NCBI GenBank assembly: GCA_934590355.1
Contig: CAKTOX010000018.1
Coordinates: forward strand, 1 to 38,377
DNA from: an uncultured Oscillospiraceae bacterium
GTDB taxonomy: Bacteria > Bacillota > Clostridia > Oscillospirales > Oscillospiraceae
Reading direction: 5' to 3'
DNA length: 38,377 nucleotides
Below are positions 1 through 7,333 of the stretch, one piece after another; within the stretch, counting starts at the first letter, position 1, and each line of letters begins with the position of its first letter. The notes below the pieces were generated by a model. It was not told the origin of the DNA. It did not search any database and saw only the letters and a program-made list of their open reading frames with translations. The position numbers were made by a program, and so were the translations under genes.

Positions 1-114
1 TTGGTAGTAAATTCAGCTTGAAATCCTGCTTGTATGCCCGTAAATCAAGGCTTTTTTGAGATAATCAACCATTTTCACTGAAAATATGGCTTTTTAACAC
101 ACGGAGGTAAGACC
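1..114. other. Leader upstream of the first gene
   Basis: No gene is visible here. The only clear element is a strong Shine-Dalgarno sequence, GGAGGT at about 103-108, seven bases before the ATG at 115. A convincing -35/-10 pair is not resolved, although TTGAGA at 55-60 is a possible weak -35. Any upstream gene lies outside the window. Confidence 0.5.
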
Positions 115-1332
115 ATGAACATAAAATTCCCCCTCATTCTCGACGGTGCGACCGGCACGGAGCTTCAAAAGCGCGGCTATAAGGGCGACGTGAGTGCAGA
201 GCAGTGGGTGCTCGACAATCCCGAAAGCATAGTCGAGATACAGAAAAACTACGTCGCCGCGGGCAGCAACGTTCTGTACTCCCCCAGCTTCGGAGCAAAC
301 CGCCGCAAGCTCGAGGAGCATGGCATTTTCAACAAGACCGCCGACTATAACCGCCGTCTTGCCGCGCTTTCGCAGAAGGCAGCGAACGGCAAGGCGTTCG
401 TCGCCGGTGATATTTCACCCACGGGACTGTTTCTTTCGCCGCTCGGCGAGGCTTCGTTTGAGGAGCTTGTGGACATTTACATTGAGCAGGCAGCAGGTCT
501 TGAGGCGGCGGGAGTGGATATTTTCGTCATCGAGACTATGATGACGCTCTCGGACGCGCGAGCAGCCGTGCTTGCCGTGCGCAGCGTGAGCGAAAAGCCC
601 ATCATGGTCACCTTCACCTGCGACGAGTCCGGACGCAGCCTTTCCGGCACGGACGTCACCGCCGCCCTGACCGTGCTTCAGGGCATGGGCATCGACGCAT
701 TCGGCCTCAACTGCTCCGCAGGCCCCGCCGAAATGCTCCCGCAGCTAAGGCGGCTGAGAGAATTTGCAGCGGTGCCGCTCATCGCAAAGCCCAACGCCGG
801 AATGCCCGAAATAGCAGACGGCAAGACGGTTTATAACTGCACGCCGGAAAAATTCGTCGAGCTCGTGCCCGAGCTTCTGCAAGCGGGAGTTGCCGTTTTC
901 GGCGGCTGCTGCGGCACGAATGAGGGGCACATTGCGGCGCTTGCAGGGGCTTTGGAAAACGCCGAGATAGTCCCGCCCGCTCCGCTGCACACGGATATGC
1001 TGCCTGCAAGCACCGAGAAGCTGCCGTTTTACCTGCCTGCGGACGCAGGACACGGCGACGTGCTCACCGTTACGGAGCGCTTTGAGGACGAGCTGGACGA
1101 GGCGATGGATAACGGCGACGCCATGGTCGCAGTCGGCATAGCGTCATGGGACGACGTCGAGGCTCTTGCAGATTTCCAGTACATGATCTCGAAGCCCCTG
1201 TGCATCGTCTGCGACGACGCCGAGCTTCTTGAGGCGGCGCTGCGCGTTTATCAGGGCAGAGCGCTTTACGAGGGCGCGCTGTCCGAGGCAGAGCTCCTGC
1301 CGCTGTGCGAAAAATACGGCGTTATAATATGA
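115..1332 (+). CDS. Homocysteine S-methyltransferase-domain protein (MetH N-terminal-like)
   Basis: The protein has 405 residues. Residues 1-285 form the homocysteine-binding TIM barrel of the MetH/BHMT family. The start is LDGATGTELQKRG, and the zinc/thiolate cysteines are C200 (GLNCSAGP) and C265-C266 (GGCCGTNEGH). The family transfers a methyl group to homocysteine or a related thiol/selenol in methionine synthesis. The last 110 or so residues (EALD-like repeat, then LCIVCDDAELLEAALRVY and QGRALYEG) resemble a shortened stretch of the pterin-binding domain that follows this barrel in full MetH. No cobalamin or AdoMet-activation domain is present, so a partner methyltransferase or corrinoid protein encoded elsewhere is expected. 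The start is supported by GGAGGT seven bases upstream. An intrinsic terminator follows directly, so it is probably monocistronic in this window. The methyl donor cannot be deduced. Confidence 0.88.
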   Translation: MNIKFPLILDGATGTELQKRGYKGDVSAEQWVLDNPESIVEIQKNYVAAGSNVLYSPSFGANRRKLEEHGIFNKTADYNRRLAALSQKAANGKAFVAGDISPTGLFLSPLGEASFEELVDIYIEQAAGLEAAGVDIFVIETMMTLSDARAAVLAVRSVSEKPIMVTFTCDESGRSLSGTDVTAALTVLQGMGIDAFGLNCSAGPAEMLPQLRRLREFAAVPLIAKPNAGMPEIADGKTVYNCTPEKFVELVPELLQAGVAVFGGCCGTNEGHIAALAGALENAEIVPPAPLHTDMLPASTEKLPFYLPADAGHGDVLTVTERFEDELDEAMDNGDAMVAVGIASWDDVEALADFQYMISKPLCIVCDDAELLEAALRVYQGRALYEGALSEAELLPLCEKYGVII

Positions 1333-1333
1333 A

Positions 1334-1364
1334 AAAAAGCTCCCCGCGTGGAGCTTTTTCTCTT
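1334..1364 (+). terminator. Intrinsic terminator after the methyltransferase
   Basis: Perfect 10-bp arms (1334-1343 and 1350-1359, AAAAAGCTCC/GGAGCTTTTT) enclose a 6-nt loop and are followed by a T-rich run. It starts two bases after the stop codon. Confidence 0.85.
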
Positions 1365-1381
1365 TTTAATCAAGCAGCTTA

Positions 1382-1410
1382 TTGCCTCGGAAATATCCTT
1401 GTGCTAAACT
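1382..1410 (+). promoter_or_regulatory. Sigma-A-type promoter for the MBL-TSUP pair
   Basis: TTGCCT at 1382-1387 and TAAACT at 1405-1410 are separated by exactly 17 bp. The pair lies directly upstream of the ribosome binding site GGGGTGA (1419-1425) and the ATG at 1432. Confidence 0.55.
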
Positions 1411-1431
1411 GAAAACATGGGGTGATTTTAA

Positions 1432-2313
1432 ATGTACGAACTCATTCAGGTTGCAAATAACACTTATTATGTTAACTGTCCTGCCAAGATAGGGCTGTAC
1501 CGCTGTGCCGATAACTCTGTGTATCTCATAGACAGCGGCAACGACAAGGAGGCAGGACGCAAGCTGCGGCAGATCCTCGACAAAAACGGCTGGAGACTGC
1601 GCGCGATCTTCAACACCCACTCAAACGCGGATCACATAGGCGGCAATAAATATCTCCAGGCGCAGACCGGCTGCGAGATTTTTGCGCCGGGGATCGAGTG
1701 CGATTTTACCAAGCACACGCTGCTTGAGCCGTCGTTTCTCTATGGCGGCTATCCCCCGAAGGAATTGCGGCACAAGTTTCTCATGGCGCAGGAGTCGCGC
1801 GCGAGCGAGCTTTCCGCCGCTGCGCTGCCCGAGGGCTTCGAGCTTATTCCTCTGCCGGGACATTTCTTCGACATGGTCGGATTTCGCACGCCCGACGACG
1901 TCGTATTTCTCGCAGACTGCCTGTCGAGCCGCGAGACTCTCGAAAAATACCGCGTGGGCTTTATCTACGACGTTTCGGCGTATTTAGACACACTCGAGCG
2001 TGTCAAGACCATGACGGCGGCGCAGTTTGTGCCCGCGCACGCAGCAGCAACGGACTGCGTTTGCGAGCTTGCGCAGTATAACATTGACGCGGTGCGCGAG
2101 GTCGGGGATAAGATAGTGTCCCTGTGCGCTCAGCCGAGCCGCTTTGAGGATATTTTGAAGGGTGTATTCGACGAGTACGGGCTTGTCATGAATTTTGAGC
2201 AGTATGCTCTCATTGGCAGCACGGTGCGCTCGTATCTTGCGTGGCTGCTCGACGGCGGCAGGCTTGCCGTCAAATTTGAAAACAATACTATGCTTTGGAG
2301 CCGTGTGGAATAA
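1432..2313 (+). CDS. MBL-fold metallo-hydrolase (glyoxalase II-like) with altered metal motif
   Basis: The protein has 293 residues with a metallo-beta-lactamase fold. The metal motif is NTHSNADHIGG, residues 61-71, so the canonical HxHxDH reads H63-x-N65-x-D67-H68: the second histidine is asparagine. Later ligands are visible: His in LPGHFFD (about 143), Asp in FLADCLSS and His in VPAHAA. The family hydrolyses thioesters, lactams, phosphoesters or similar bonds using one or two metal ions. The H-to-N change should weaken one metal site, and THSNADH versions may form a distinct subgroup. The C-terminal 90 residues form a helical/winged tail seen in some MBL hydrolases. The gene is followed after 3 nt by the TSUP permease, implying co-transcription. 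The substrate is unknown, and a beta-lactam-resistance role is not supported. Confidence 0.82.
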   Translation: MYELIQVANNTYYVNCPAKIGLYRCADNSVYLIDSGNDKEAGRKLRQILDKNGWRLRAIFNTHSNADHIGGNKYLQAQTGCEIFAPGIECDFTKHTLLEPSFLYGGYPPKELRHKFLMAQESRASELSAAALPEGFELIPLPGHFFDMVGFRTPDDVVFLADCLSSRETLEKYRVGFIYDVSAYLDTLERVKTMTAAQFVPAHAAATDCVCELAQYNIDAVREVGDKIVSLCAQPSRFEDILKGVFDEYGLVMNFEQYALIGSTVRSYLAWLLDGGRLAVKFENNTMLWSRVE

Positions 2314-2316
2314 GCA

Positions 2317-3081
2317 ATGGATATATCGCTCATACAGTTTCTCATCGTTTGCCCGCTCGTTTTTCTCGCAGGCTTCGTGGACGCCGTTGCGGGCGGCGGC
2401 GGGCTCATCTCGCTGCCTGCGTATCTCATCGCTGGCTTTCCCGTGCATTTTGCCATCGGCACTAATAAGCTCAGCTCCGCAATGGGCACGACGCTCACCA
2501 CCGCAAGCTACACCAAAAGCGGCTTCATCCCATGGAAGCAGGCGATATTTTGCGTGCTTTTCGCCTTTGCCGGCTCTGCCTGCGGAGCCAATCTCGCGCT
2601 GCTTATAGATGACGGCGCGTTCAAAATAATAATGCTCGTCATACTGCCGCTGACTGCGCTCTACGTCATGCGCGGCAAGGCGCTCGCCAGCGAAAAGGAG
2701 CCGTATTCATCCGTCAAGACGACGCTTCTCGGCTGTGCGGTCGCGTTTTTCGTCGGCGCCTACGACGGGTTTTACGGACCGGGCACAGGCACGTTTCTCA
2801 TTCTGCTGCTCGCAGCCGCGGCGCACATGCCCGTCACCGAGGCAAACGGCGTGAGCAAGGCGATAAACCTCGCAACGAACGTCTCCGCGCTCGTCGTTTT
2901 CATCATAAACGGCAAGGTCATATTCGCCGTCGGGCTCGTCGCGGGTCTGTTTTCGATAGCCGGAAACTTGCTCGGCTCGCGCTTTTTCAAAAAAGGCGGC
3001 GTGCGCGCCGTGAAGCCCATCATGATAACGGTACTCGTGATATTTTTCGTAAAGGTACTGTACGAGGTGATCGGAGGATAA
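2317..3081 (+). CDS. TSUP family (TauE/SafE, DUF81) membrane permease
   Basis: The protein has 254 residues with about 7-8 predicted membrane segments. The TSUP signatures are clear: an N-terminal AGFVDAVAGGGGLISLPA motif, GTNKLSSAMGT, and the half-repeat GAYDGFYGPGTGTFLI in the middle. Members move sulfite, sulfonates, sulfoacetate or other small organic anions across the cytoplasmic membrane. The ATG lies 3 nt after the MBL stop codon, with its ribosome binding site inside the end of the MBL gene. Translational coupling is therefore likely, and the MBL hydrolase may act on the transported compound or its CoA/thiol derivative, which is an inference from pairing only. Length is typical for the family. 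Confidence 0.88.
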   Translation: MDISLIQFLIVCPLVFLAGFVDAVAGGGGLISLPAYLIAGFPVHFAIGTNKLSSAMGTTLTTASYTKSGFIPWKQAIFCVLFAFAGSACGANLALLIDDGAFKIIMLVILPLTALYVMRGKALASEKEPYSSVKTTLLGCAVAFFVGAYDGFYGPGTGTFLILLLAAAAHMPVTEANGVSKAINLATNVSALVVFIINGKVIFAVGLVAGLFSIAGNLLGSRFFKKGGVRAVKPIMITVLVIFFVKVLYEVIGG

Positions 3082-3113
3082 GGAAAAAGACACGCAGCAG
3101 CGTGTCTTTTTCC
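3082..3113. terminator. Bidirectional intrinsic terminator
   Basis: Perfect 14-bp arms (3082-3095 and 3100-3113) enclose a 4-nt loop, with A and T runs inside the arms. It separates the converging TSUP gene (+) and the small gene ending at 3115 (-), so it can serve both strands. Confidence 0.9.
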
Positions 3114-3114
3114 C

Positions 3115-3363
3115 TTATATGAATTCATATCCCCTTTTCTTATGTATCTCGTTGTATCTTCTTTCGGCGGCTTCTATCATGCTTTGTAGTTGACTTTTCG
3201 GCATGACCATTATTTTACCATACGCGTCATAGCGTGGGCTTAGCACACCATTTGAGCAAAAGTAAACCACTCCGGTTTCTGAATCGACAACTACAGTAGT
3301 CGTATATCTATCGCTGCCATCAGCGAAATTAAAGAAAAGCCTTTCTATTTCACACATCATCAC
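3115..3363 (-). CDS. Small hypothetical protein, possibly DUF6440-like
   Basis: The protein has 82 residues, no signal peptide and no membrane segment. The centre reads TVVVDSETGVVYFCSNG followed by LSPRYDAYGKIMV. That resembles the short beta-rich DUF6440 type (a DKETGVxY...LxxDGKP pattern), but I recall this family only by pattern, so the assignment is tentative. The C-terminus is a charged helix. A GGAGG lies about 15 bases upstream, which is rather far. A GTG three bases before the ATG is an alternative start. It sits 19 nt downstream of the next small gene on the same strand, so the two probably share a transcript. Function is unknown. Confidence 0.6.
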   Translation of the reverse strand: MMMCEIERLFFNFADGSDRYTTTVVVDSETGVVYFCSNGVLSPRYDAYGKIMVMPKSQLQSMIEAAERRYNEIHKKRGYEFI

Positions 3364-3382
3364 AGTTATCTACTTCCTCCAC

Positions 3383-3910
3383 CTAACATCTATGCACATT
3401 ACTTCTGTAGTCTCTTTCTGCGTTTATAAGCCTTGCCGAAAGTATCGTAATCTCAGCAGAAAGTATATTATCCTCCGATTTACTTGTGTTTCTGCCGTTA
3501 TACTCTCCTCCAAATCGTTTGACGATTGCATCAGCAAGGGCGAATGCAGTTGCTGGACCCACTGCATAACCATATGAATCGAATGCATAGTAAAAAACCT
3601 TTTCGCCTGAAGCAATCTTAACACCTCCGCCGGGCCTATTAAGGTGCTTATAGTAAAGAGTATCTGCACAGTCACCTGTGTAAATGTAAGATGTTATTTC
3701 TATCTTGTCGAAGTCAGGAGCTTTGTTTGCGATAGCGTTGATAATCTCTTGTATGAGCTGTCTTTGGTTGTCTTTTCTTTGCTTCTGCACTTGTTTTCTT
3801 TCTTTCCTCGACATTCCATCTCTCGGAAGCAACCCGATTATGAACCTTATGACGAAGAATATAATTATTCCTTCGATTATCCAGCTCATCGCTGGTCCGC
3901 TTATACTCAC
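3383..3910 (-). CDS. Hypothetical membrane-anchored protein
   Basis: The protein has 175 residues and I do not recognise its family. One N-terminal membrane segment is visible (SWIIEGIIIFFVIRFIIGLL, about residues 9-28). It is followed by a very basic stretch (RKERKQVQKQRKDNQRQ), which by the positive-inside rule puts the rest in the cytoplasm. The remainder is a soluble domain of about 110 residues with a GGGVKIASGEKVFYYAFDS motif. The GTG start at 3910 is preferred because GGAGAGG lies about 9 bases upstream, although an internal ATG follows at residue 8. Codon and base composition is AT-richer than its neighbours, which suggests acquisition. It is divergently arranged with the HTH gene at 4046. 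Confidence 0.6.
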   Translation of the reverse strand: MSISGPAMSWIIEGIIIFFVIRFIIGLLPRDGMSRKERKQVQKQRKDNQRQLIQEIINAIANKAPDFDKIEITSYIYTGDCADTLYYKHLNRPGGGVKIASGEKVFYYAFDSYGYAVGPATAFALADAIVKRFGGEYNGRNTSKSEDNILSAEITILSARLINAERDYRSNVHRC

Positions 3911-3964
3911 ATTCTTTCACCTCTCCTTTTTTCAACATCATACCAAACCGTAATATATATGTCA

Positions 3965-3985
3965 ATATTCGCATATACGAAATAT
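3965..3985. promoter_or_regulatory. Candidate operator in the divergent intergenic region
   Basis: The near-palindrome ATATTCG (3965-3971) / CGAAATAT (3978-3985) lies between the divergent hypothetical gene and the small HTH gene. A -10-like TATACT is at 4015-4020 on the + strand. Its position would suit autoregulation by the HTH protein, but this is inference only. Confidence 0.3.
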
Positions 3986-4045
3986 AGCAGATATTAAAAC
4001 TCGTACATAATTCCTATACTGAATGTGCGAGGGAGGTGTCTGCCG

Positions 4046-4243
4046 GTGATAAGCTATGAGCCGCTGTTCAGAACGATGAAAGAGCGGGGCATCACATCAT
4101 ACAGGCTCGGAAAACTTGGTTTTCCTCTGTCAAATTATTACGCGATGAAGCGCGGAGACAATGTCTCTACCCATACGATCAACGAGCTTTGCAAGCTGCT
4201 CAAATGCAGAGTTGAGGACATAGTTGAATATATAGACGAATGA
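4046..4243 (+). CDS. Short Cro/C1-type helix-turn-helix regulator
   Basis: The protein is 65 residues if translation starts at GTG 4046. That start is preferred over the longer in-frame GTG at 4025 because GGGAGG (4031-4036) is ideally spaced from 4046, whereas the longer form would place that sequence inside the gene. The protein is essentially one HTH domain. YRLGKLGFPLSNYYAMKRGD contains helices 2-3, and NVSTHTINELCKLLKCRVEDIVEYI is the usual Cro/C1-type tail. It probably binds DNA as a dimer and controls itself and the divergent small genes. Single-domain regulators of this size are common in Firmicute genomes and on mobile elements. The gene is followed by an unusual hairpin array. Confidence 0.75.
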   Translation: MISYEPLFRTMKERGITSYRLGKLGFPLSNYYAMKRGDNVSTHTINELCKLLKCRVEDIVEYIDE

Positions 4244-4251
4244 AAAAACCT

Positions 4252-4329
4252 CTCCGGATGGAGTGAACCGCCCCAGTTTGTGCGGACAGCACAAACTGGG
4301 GCAGTTTAGACTTCCGCTGCGGAGTTTTT
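4252..4329. repeat. Composite hairpin array between converging genes, terminator-like at both ends
   Basis: Three hairpins lie in series. H1 is CTCC-GGAT-GGAG (4252-4263) with an A6 run before it, which reads as T6 on the minus strand. H2 has perfect 14-bp arms (4270-4283 and 4289-4302) around GGACA. H3 is CTTCCGCTGCGGAG (4311-4324) followed by TTTTT. The outer CTCCG and CGGAG can also pair across the whole array. It lies between the + HTH gene and the - otnC gene, so it can terminate both. The central H2 looks like an insertion into an ordinary bidirectional terminator. Confidence 0.7.
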
Positions 4330-4353
4330 GTTGCTGTTTTGACCGAGAGTTTT

Positions 4354-4953
4354 TTATATCAGATCATACTCGGCATTCTTTTCGATAAGGCAGGCGACCT
4401 TTGCGCTCTCCTCCAGCTCCTCTATGCCGAAGAACGCGTCCATAAGGCTTTTGCCGCCGACGATGCCGCCGTGGTTTTTGAGAATGTACGCATCTCCCGT
4501 ATTGAGGTTATCCCTGAAGGAAGCAAAAAGCTCGTCCGAGCCCGGCTTTCCATACGGGATCAGTCCTATTTTACCCACCTTCATTCCGAGGTAGGGTGTA
4601 TATGACGGAACGATGTCCGTGCTCGACGGGAATTTGCGGCATGACCACAGCACGGCGTAGGGGCCGTGGGTATGTATGACTGCCTGAACGCTCTCGTTGT
4701 GCTCGTAATAGTACCTGTGCAGTGTCAGCTCCTTGCTGGGCTTGAGCGAATTCAGACGCTCGCCGCTCATCGAAACTACGGCAAAGTCATCGGCAGTCAG
4801 CGTGCCGAAGCAGGTGCCGCTGGCGCTTATATAAATTTTCCCATCGTGCAAAAAGCTGAGGTTCGCCGACGAGCCGGAGGTCTTGCCTCTCTCGAACAGG
4901 CTGTGCGCTATCCACACGGCATCCTTCAGCTTCCGTTCAAGTTCCTCGCTCAT
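4354..4953 (-). CDS. otnC: Class II aldolase-family 3-oxo-tetronate 4-phosphate decarboxylase (OtnC-type)
   Basis: The protein has 199 residues with a class II aldolase/adducin fold. Zinc ligands H94 and H96 (HTHGPYA) and H161 (LKNHGG) are present, as is the family acid E75 (SKELTLH). Residues GKTSGSSANLS near the N-terminus match the phosphate-binding loop. By itself the fold could be a fuculose- or ribulose-phosphate aldolase. Next to otnK, with which it shares a 4-bp ATGA overlap, the best call is OtnC. In that pathway 3-oxo-tetronate 4-phosphate is decarboxylated to dihydroxyacetone phosphate in the cytoplasm. It is the last gene of the operon. Substrate stereochemistry cannot be read from sequence. 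Confidence 0.82.
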   Translation of the reverse strand: MSEELERKLKDAVWIAHSLFERGKTSGSSANLSFLHDGKIYISASGTCFGTLTADDFAVVSMSGERLNSLKPSKELTLHRYYYEHNESVQAVIHTHGPYAVLWSCRKFPSSTDIVPSYTPYLGMKVGKIGLIPYGKPGSDELFASFRDNLNTGDAYILKNHGGIVGGKSLMDAFFGIEELEESAKVACLIEKNAEYDLI

Positions 4954-6218
4954 GCTCCGCGCCTGCCTTTCGTTGTCATTTCTACCGCTGCGCCGAAAAA
5001 GTCTTCCTTTCCGAAGTTGCCGGACTTGAGAACGAGTCTGATCTCCGGTTTTTTGACCGGTATCATCACAGGAACTCCCGGCGCAACGCTTTCACCGATG
5101 TGATATGCTCCGAAATCGAGCGCCTTTGCCACGGCTCCGGAGGTTTCGCCGCCGGCAACTATCACCTGCGTGTAGCCCTCGTTTTCGGCCTTGATCGCAA
5201 GCTCGGATATGAGCTTTTCGAGTGTTTCGGAAACCTGCGGTCTGACGGCTTCGGGTATTCTCGCTATCTCCTGCGCACTTTCCGAGCTGTACAGCAGGAC
5301 TCCGTCGCGGCCTGCGACTTCATCCCACAGCGCGGAACAGCTTTGACTGCCGTCAAGCACCTTGAGCGGATCGATTTTAATTGCCGCATGAGCCGCCTTG
5401 TATGCCTCTATCTGCTTTAAAGTCATGCTCGAGCAGCTGCCCGCAAGCAAGATGCTCTTTCCGGTTGATGCAGCGCATGCATCAGCGCCGTGTTCGGTCT
5501 TTCCACCGCCGCGCACAGCCGCAAGTAGTCCGGAACCGCCGCTGAGTATTTTGAGCCCGCCGAAAAGCGAATATATCAGCGCATTGTGCTCGGGCTCAAA
5601 GTAATCCGGCACTATGTAAAAGTGCTCCGACTCGGTGGAAAAGCTCTCGATCACGGAAGCTATGTGTTCTTTGCCCGCCAGCATATCCTCTATTGTCACG
5701 ACGTGGCAGGGATATTTACTCTGCTCGCGCATCAGCTCGGATATATCCGACGCCCACATGGGGTTTACGGGATGATCCTTCATATGAGTCAGATGCAGCG
5801 GCACGCCGTCAACGAAAAGCCGTCCGTTCCTGACGGTTCTTCCGTTTACGGGAAGAGCCGGGCACAAAACCGTGTACTTCTCGCCGGCTTCGGCCAAGGC
5901 GGCATCCATGACGGGACCTATATTCCCCTCGCGCGTAGAGTCAAACGTCGAGCAGTATTTGTAGTAAAGCTGCTTTGCTCCGACACTGTGAAGCCAACGA
6001 AACGCCTCGGTAGTCTCGCGCACGGCTTCGGCAGCCGGCGTGGAGCGGCATTTGAGCGCTATGACGACCGCGTCGCAGTCGCTTATCTGCTCAGTGGTTT
6101 CGGGAATTCCGGTGCACATTATCACTCTCAGTCCGGCGGCACGCAGGAACGACGCCGCATCGCTTGCTCCGGTGAAGTCATCCGCAACACAGCCCAATAT
6201 GATATTGCTTTGATTCAT
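4950..6218 (-). CDS. otnK: Four-carbon acid-sugar kinase (OtnK, DUF1537 family)
   Basis: The protein has 422 residues, the usual length. The N-terminal domain starts LGCVADDFTGASDAASFLR, the acid-sugar-binding signature, and YKYCSTFDST is the second conserved block. The C-terminal nucleotide-binding domain has SGSCSSMTLKQ, the glycine-rich VIVAGGETSGAVAKAL and KSGNFG near the end. Members phosphorylate 3-oxo-tetronates (from erythronate or threonate) or closely related C4 acids at C4 using ATP. The product feeds OtnC to give DHAP. The start is ATG 6218 with AAAGGAGC about 8 bases upstream. A terminator-like hairpin lies between dctP and this gene, so expression may be lower than that of the binding protein. 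No tetronate dehydrogenase or OtnI isomerase is visible in the window. Confidence 0.9.
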   Translation of the reverse strand: MNQSNIILGCVADDFTGASDAASFLRAAGLRVIMCTGIPETTEQISDCDAVVIALKCRSTPAAEAVRETTEAFRWLHSVGAKQLYYKYCSTFDSTREGNIGPVMDAALAEAGEKYTVLCPALPVNGRTVRNGRLFVDGVPLHLTHMKDHPVNPMWASDISELMREQSKYPCHVVTIEDMLAGKEHIASVIESFSTESEHFYIVPDYFEPEHNALIYSLFGGLKILSGGSGLLAAVRGGGKTEHGADACAASTGKSILLAGSCSSMTLKQIEAYKAAHAAIKIDPLKVLDGSQSCSALWDEVAGRDGVLLYSSESAQEIARIPEAVRPQVSETLEKLISELAIKAENEGYTQVIVAGGETSGAVAKALDFGAYHIGESVAPGVPVMIPVKKPEIRLVLKSGNFGKEDFFGAAVEMTTKGRRGA

Positions 6219-6236
6219 GCTTATTGCTCCTTTAAA

Positions 6237-6268
6237 AAATAGGATAAGGAACGAGCCTTATCCTATTT
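6237..6268 (-). terminator. Internal terminator-like hairpin between dctP and otnK
   Basis: Perfect 13-bp arms (6237-6249 and 6256-6268) enclose a 6-nt loop. On the minus strand the hairpin is followed by a run of T, just before the otnK ribosome binding site. It can act as a leaky terminator or a 3'-end stabiliser for the solute-binding-protein mRNA. Confidence 0.7.
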
Positions 6269-6276
6269 CGCTTTTG

Positions 6277-7290
6277 TTATGCTCTGGCTTTGTCAATGAG
6301 GTCAAGAACGGGCTTAATGGTGTCGTTGCCTTCATACATAACGGCCGTTGCCGCTCTGAACTCGGTCAGGTCAGGGCGAATGATGGTGACGCCCATCTCT
6401 TCCATCTGCGCAAGAGTCTTTGCTTCCTCGCCGGCAACCACGCTGCGGCTCTTCTCGGTGATCTCGCGACCTACCTCAAGAATGATCTTCTGTAGCTCCT
6501 CGGGGAAGGACTGGAAGGTCTCCTCATTGAAGAACAGCGAGCCCTCATAGGGAACGTGCTCCGTCATGATCGCATAGGGTGCGACCTCATAGAAGTTCAT
6601 GCTCATGGTCAGCATGATGTCGTTTTCCTGACCCTGAACGACGTTATTCTGGATAGAGGTGTAGACCTCGGACAGTGCCATGGGAACGGGGGCGGTGCCG
6701 AAGCATTCCCAAACCTTCATGTAGGTGGTGATGGTCGGTACGCGGATCTTGAGACCCTTGAGGTCGTCAAGCTTGTTGACCGCCTTGGTGCAGCTGAGGT
6801 TTCTGTTAAGTCCGTCAAGAACGGTCACCATGCGGATGTTGGCCTTTTCGGCAATAAGCGCGGAGCACTCGTCAAAGTACTCGTCCCAGAACTTGTCGCG
6901 ATGCTCGTCGTTATCATACAGATACGGCATGCCCCAAACGTCGAATATGGGGTTGACTTCGCCGAGAGAGCTGAAGCCGTCCATAACTATATCGACCGTG
7001 CCGAGCTCGAGCCCCTCAAGTGCATCGACAAGACCGCCAAGCTGACCCGAGGCGAACACCTCGCCGGTGACCTTGCCGCCGGTGCGCTCGCTGACCTTGT
7101 CCAGGAATTCCTGTGCAAGAACGGTCATGTAGTAGTCGGAAGTCTCGGTAGTTGCAAGCTTCCAGTGATAGCTGTAATCGCCGTCGGCACTGTCGCCGCC
7201 GGTTTTATTCCCGTCTCCGCAGCCGGTAAAGAGGCTGAGAGCGAGTACCAGTGCAAGTGCCAGTGCTACATACTTCTTTAAACTTTTCAT
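6277..7290 (-). CDS. dctP: TRAP transporter substrate-binding lipoprotein DctP
   Basis: The protein has 337 residues. A signal peptide with lipobox LFTGC places the lipidated cysteine at C24, so the protein is anchored to the outer face of the membrane. The DctP family core follows, with R183 in KIRVP, the conserved arginine that binds the substrate carboxylate. The motif LSEVYTSIQNNVVQGQE is the usual TRAP binding-protein signature. It captures an organic acid, here inferred to be a C4 hydroxy or amino-hydroxy acid from the downstream enzymes, and delivers it to DctQM. It lies 43 nt after dctM and is followed by a terminator-like hairpin, the usual way to over-express the binding protein. 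Confidence 0.93.
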   Translation of the reverse strand: MKSLKKYVALALALVLALSLFTGCGDGNKTGGDSADGDYSYHWKLATTETSDYYMTVLAQEFLDKVSERTGGKVTGEVFASGQLGGLVDALEGLELGTVDIVMDGFSSLGEVNPIFDVWGMPYLYDNDEHRDKFWDEYFDECSALIAEKANIRMVTVLDGLNRNLSCTKAVNKLDDLKGLKIRVPTITTYMKVWECFGTAPVPMALSEVYTSIQNNVVQGQENDIMLTMSMNFYEVAPYAIMTEHVPYEGSLFFNEETFQSFPEELQKIILEVGREITEKSRSVVAGEEAKTLAQMEEMGVTIIRPDLTEFRAATAVMYEGNDTIKPVLDLIDKARA

Positions 7291-7333
7291 TTTTACCTCC
7301 TGTTTTTTGTTTTTCTTTTCATCTCAAACTCAC

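Noticed and set aside
1432..2313. Beta-lactam resistance by a metallo-beta-lactamase
   Set aside because: The protein lacks a signal peptide, has a modified metal motif and sits in an operon with a permease. It is a cytoplasmic MBL-fold hydrolase of the general type.
4252..4329. Terminal inverted repeats of an insertion sequence
   Set aside because: The arms are only 5 nt apart, and no transposase or target-site duplication was found nearby. A hairpin array is the more economical reading.
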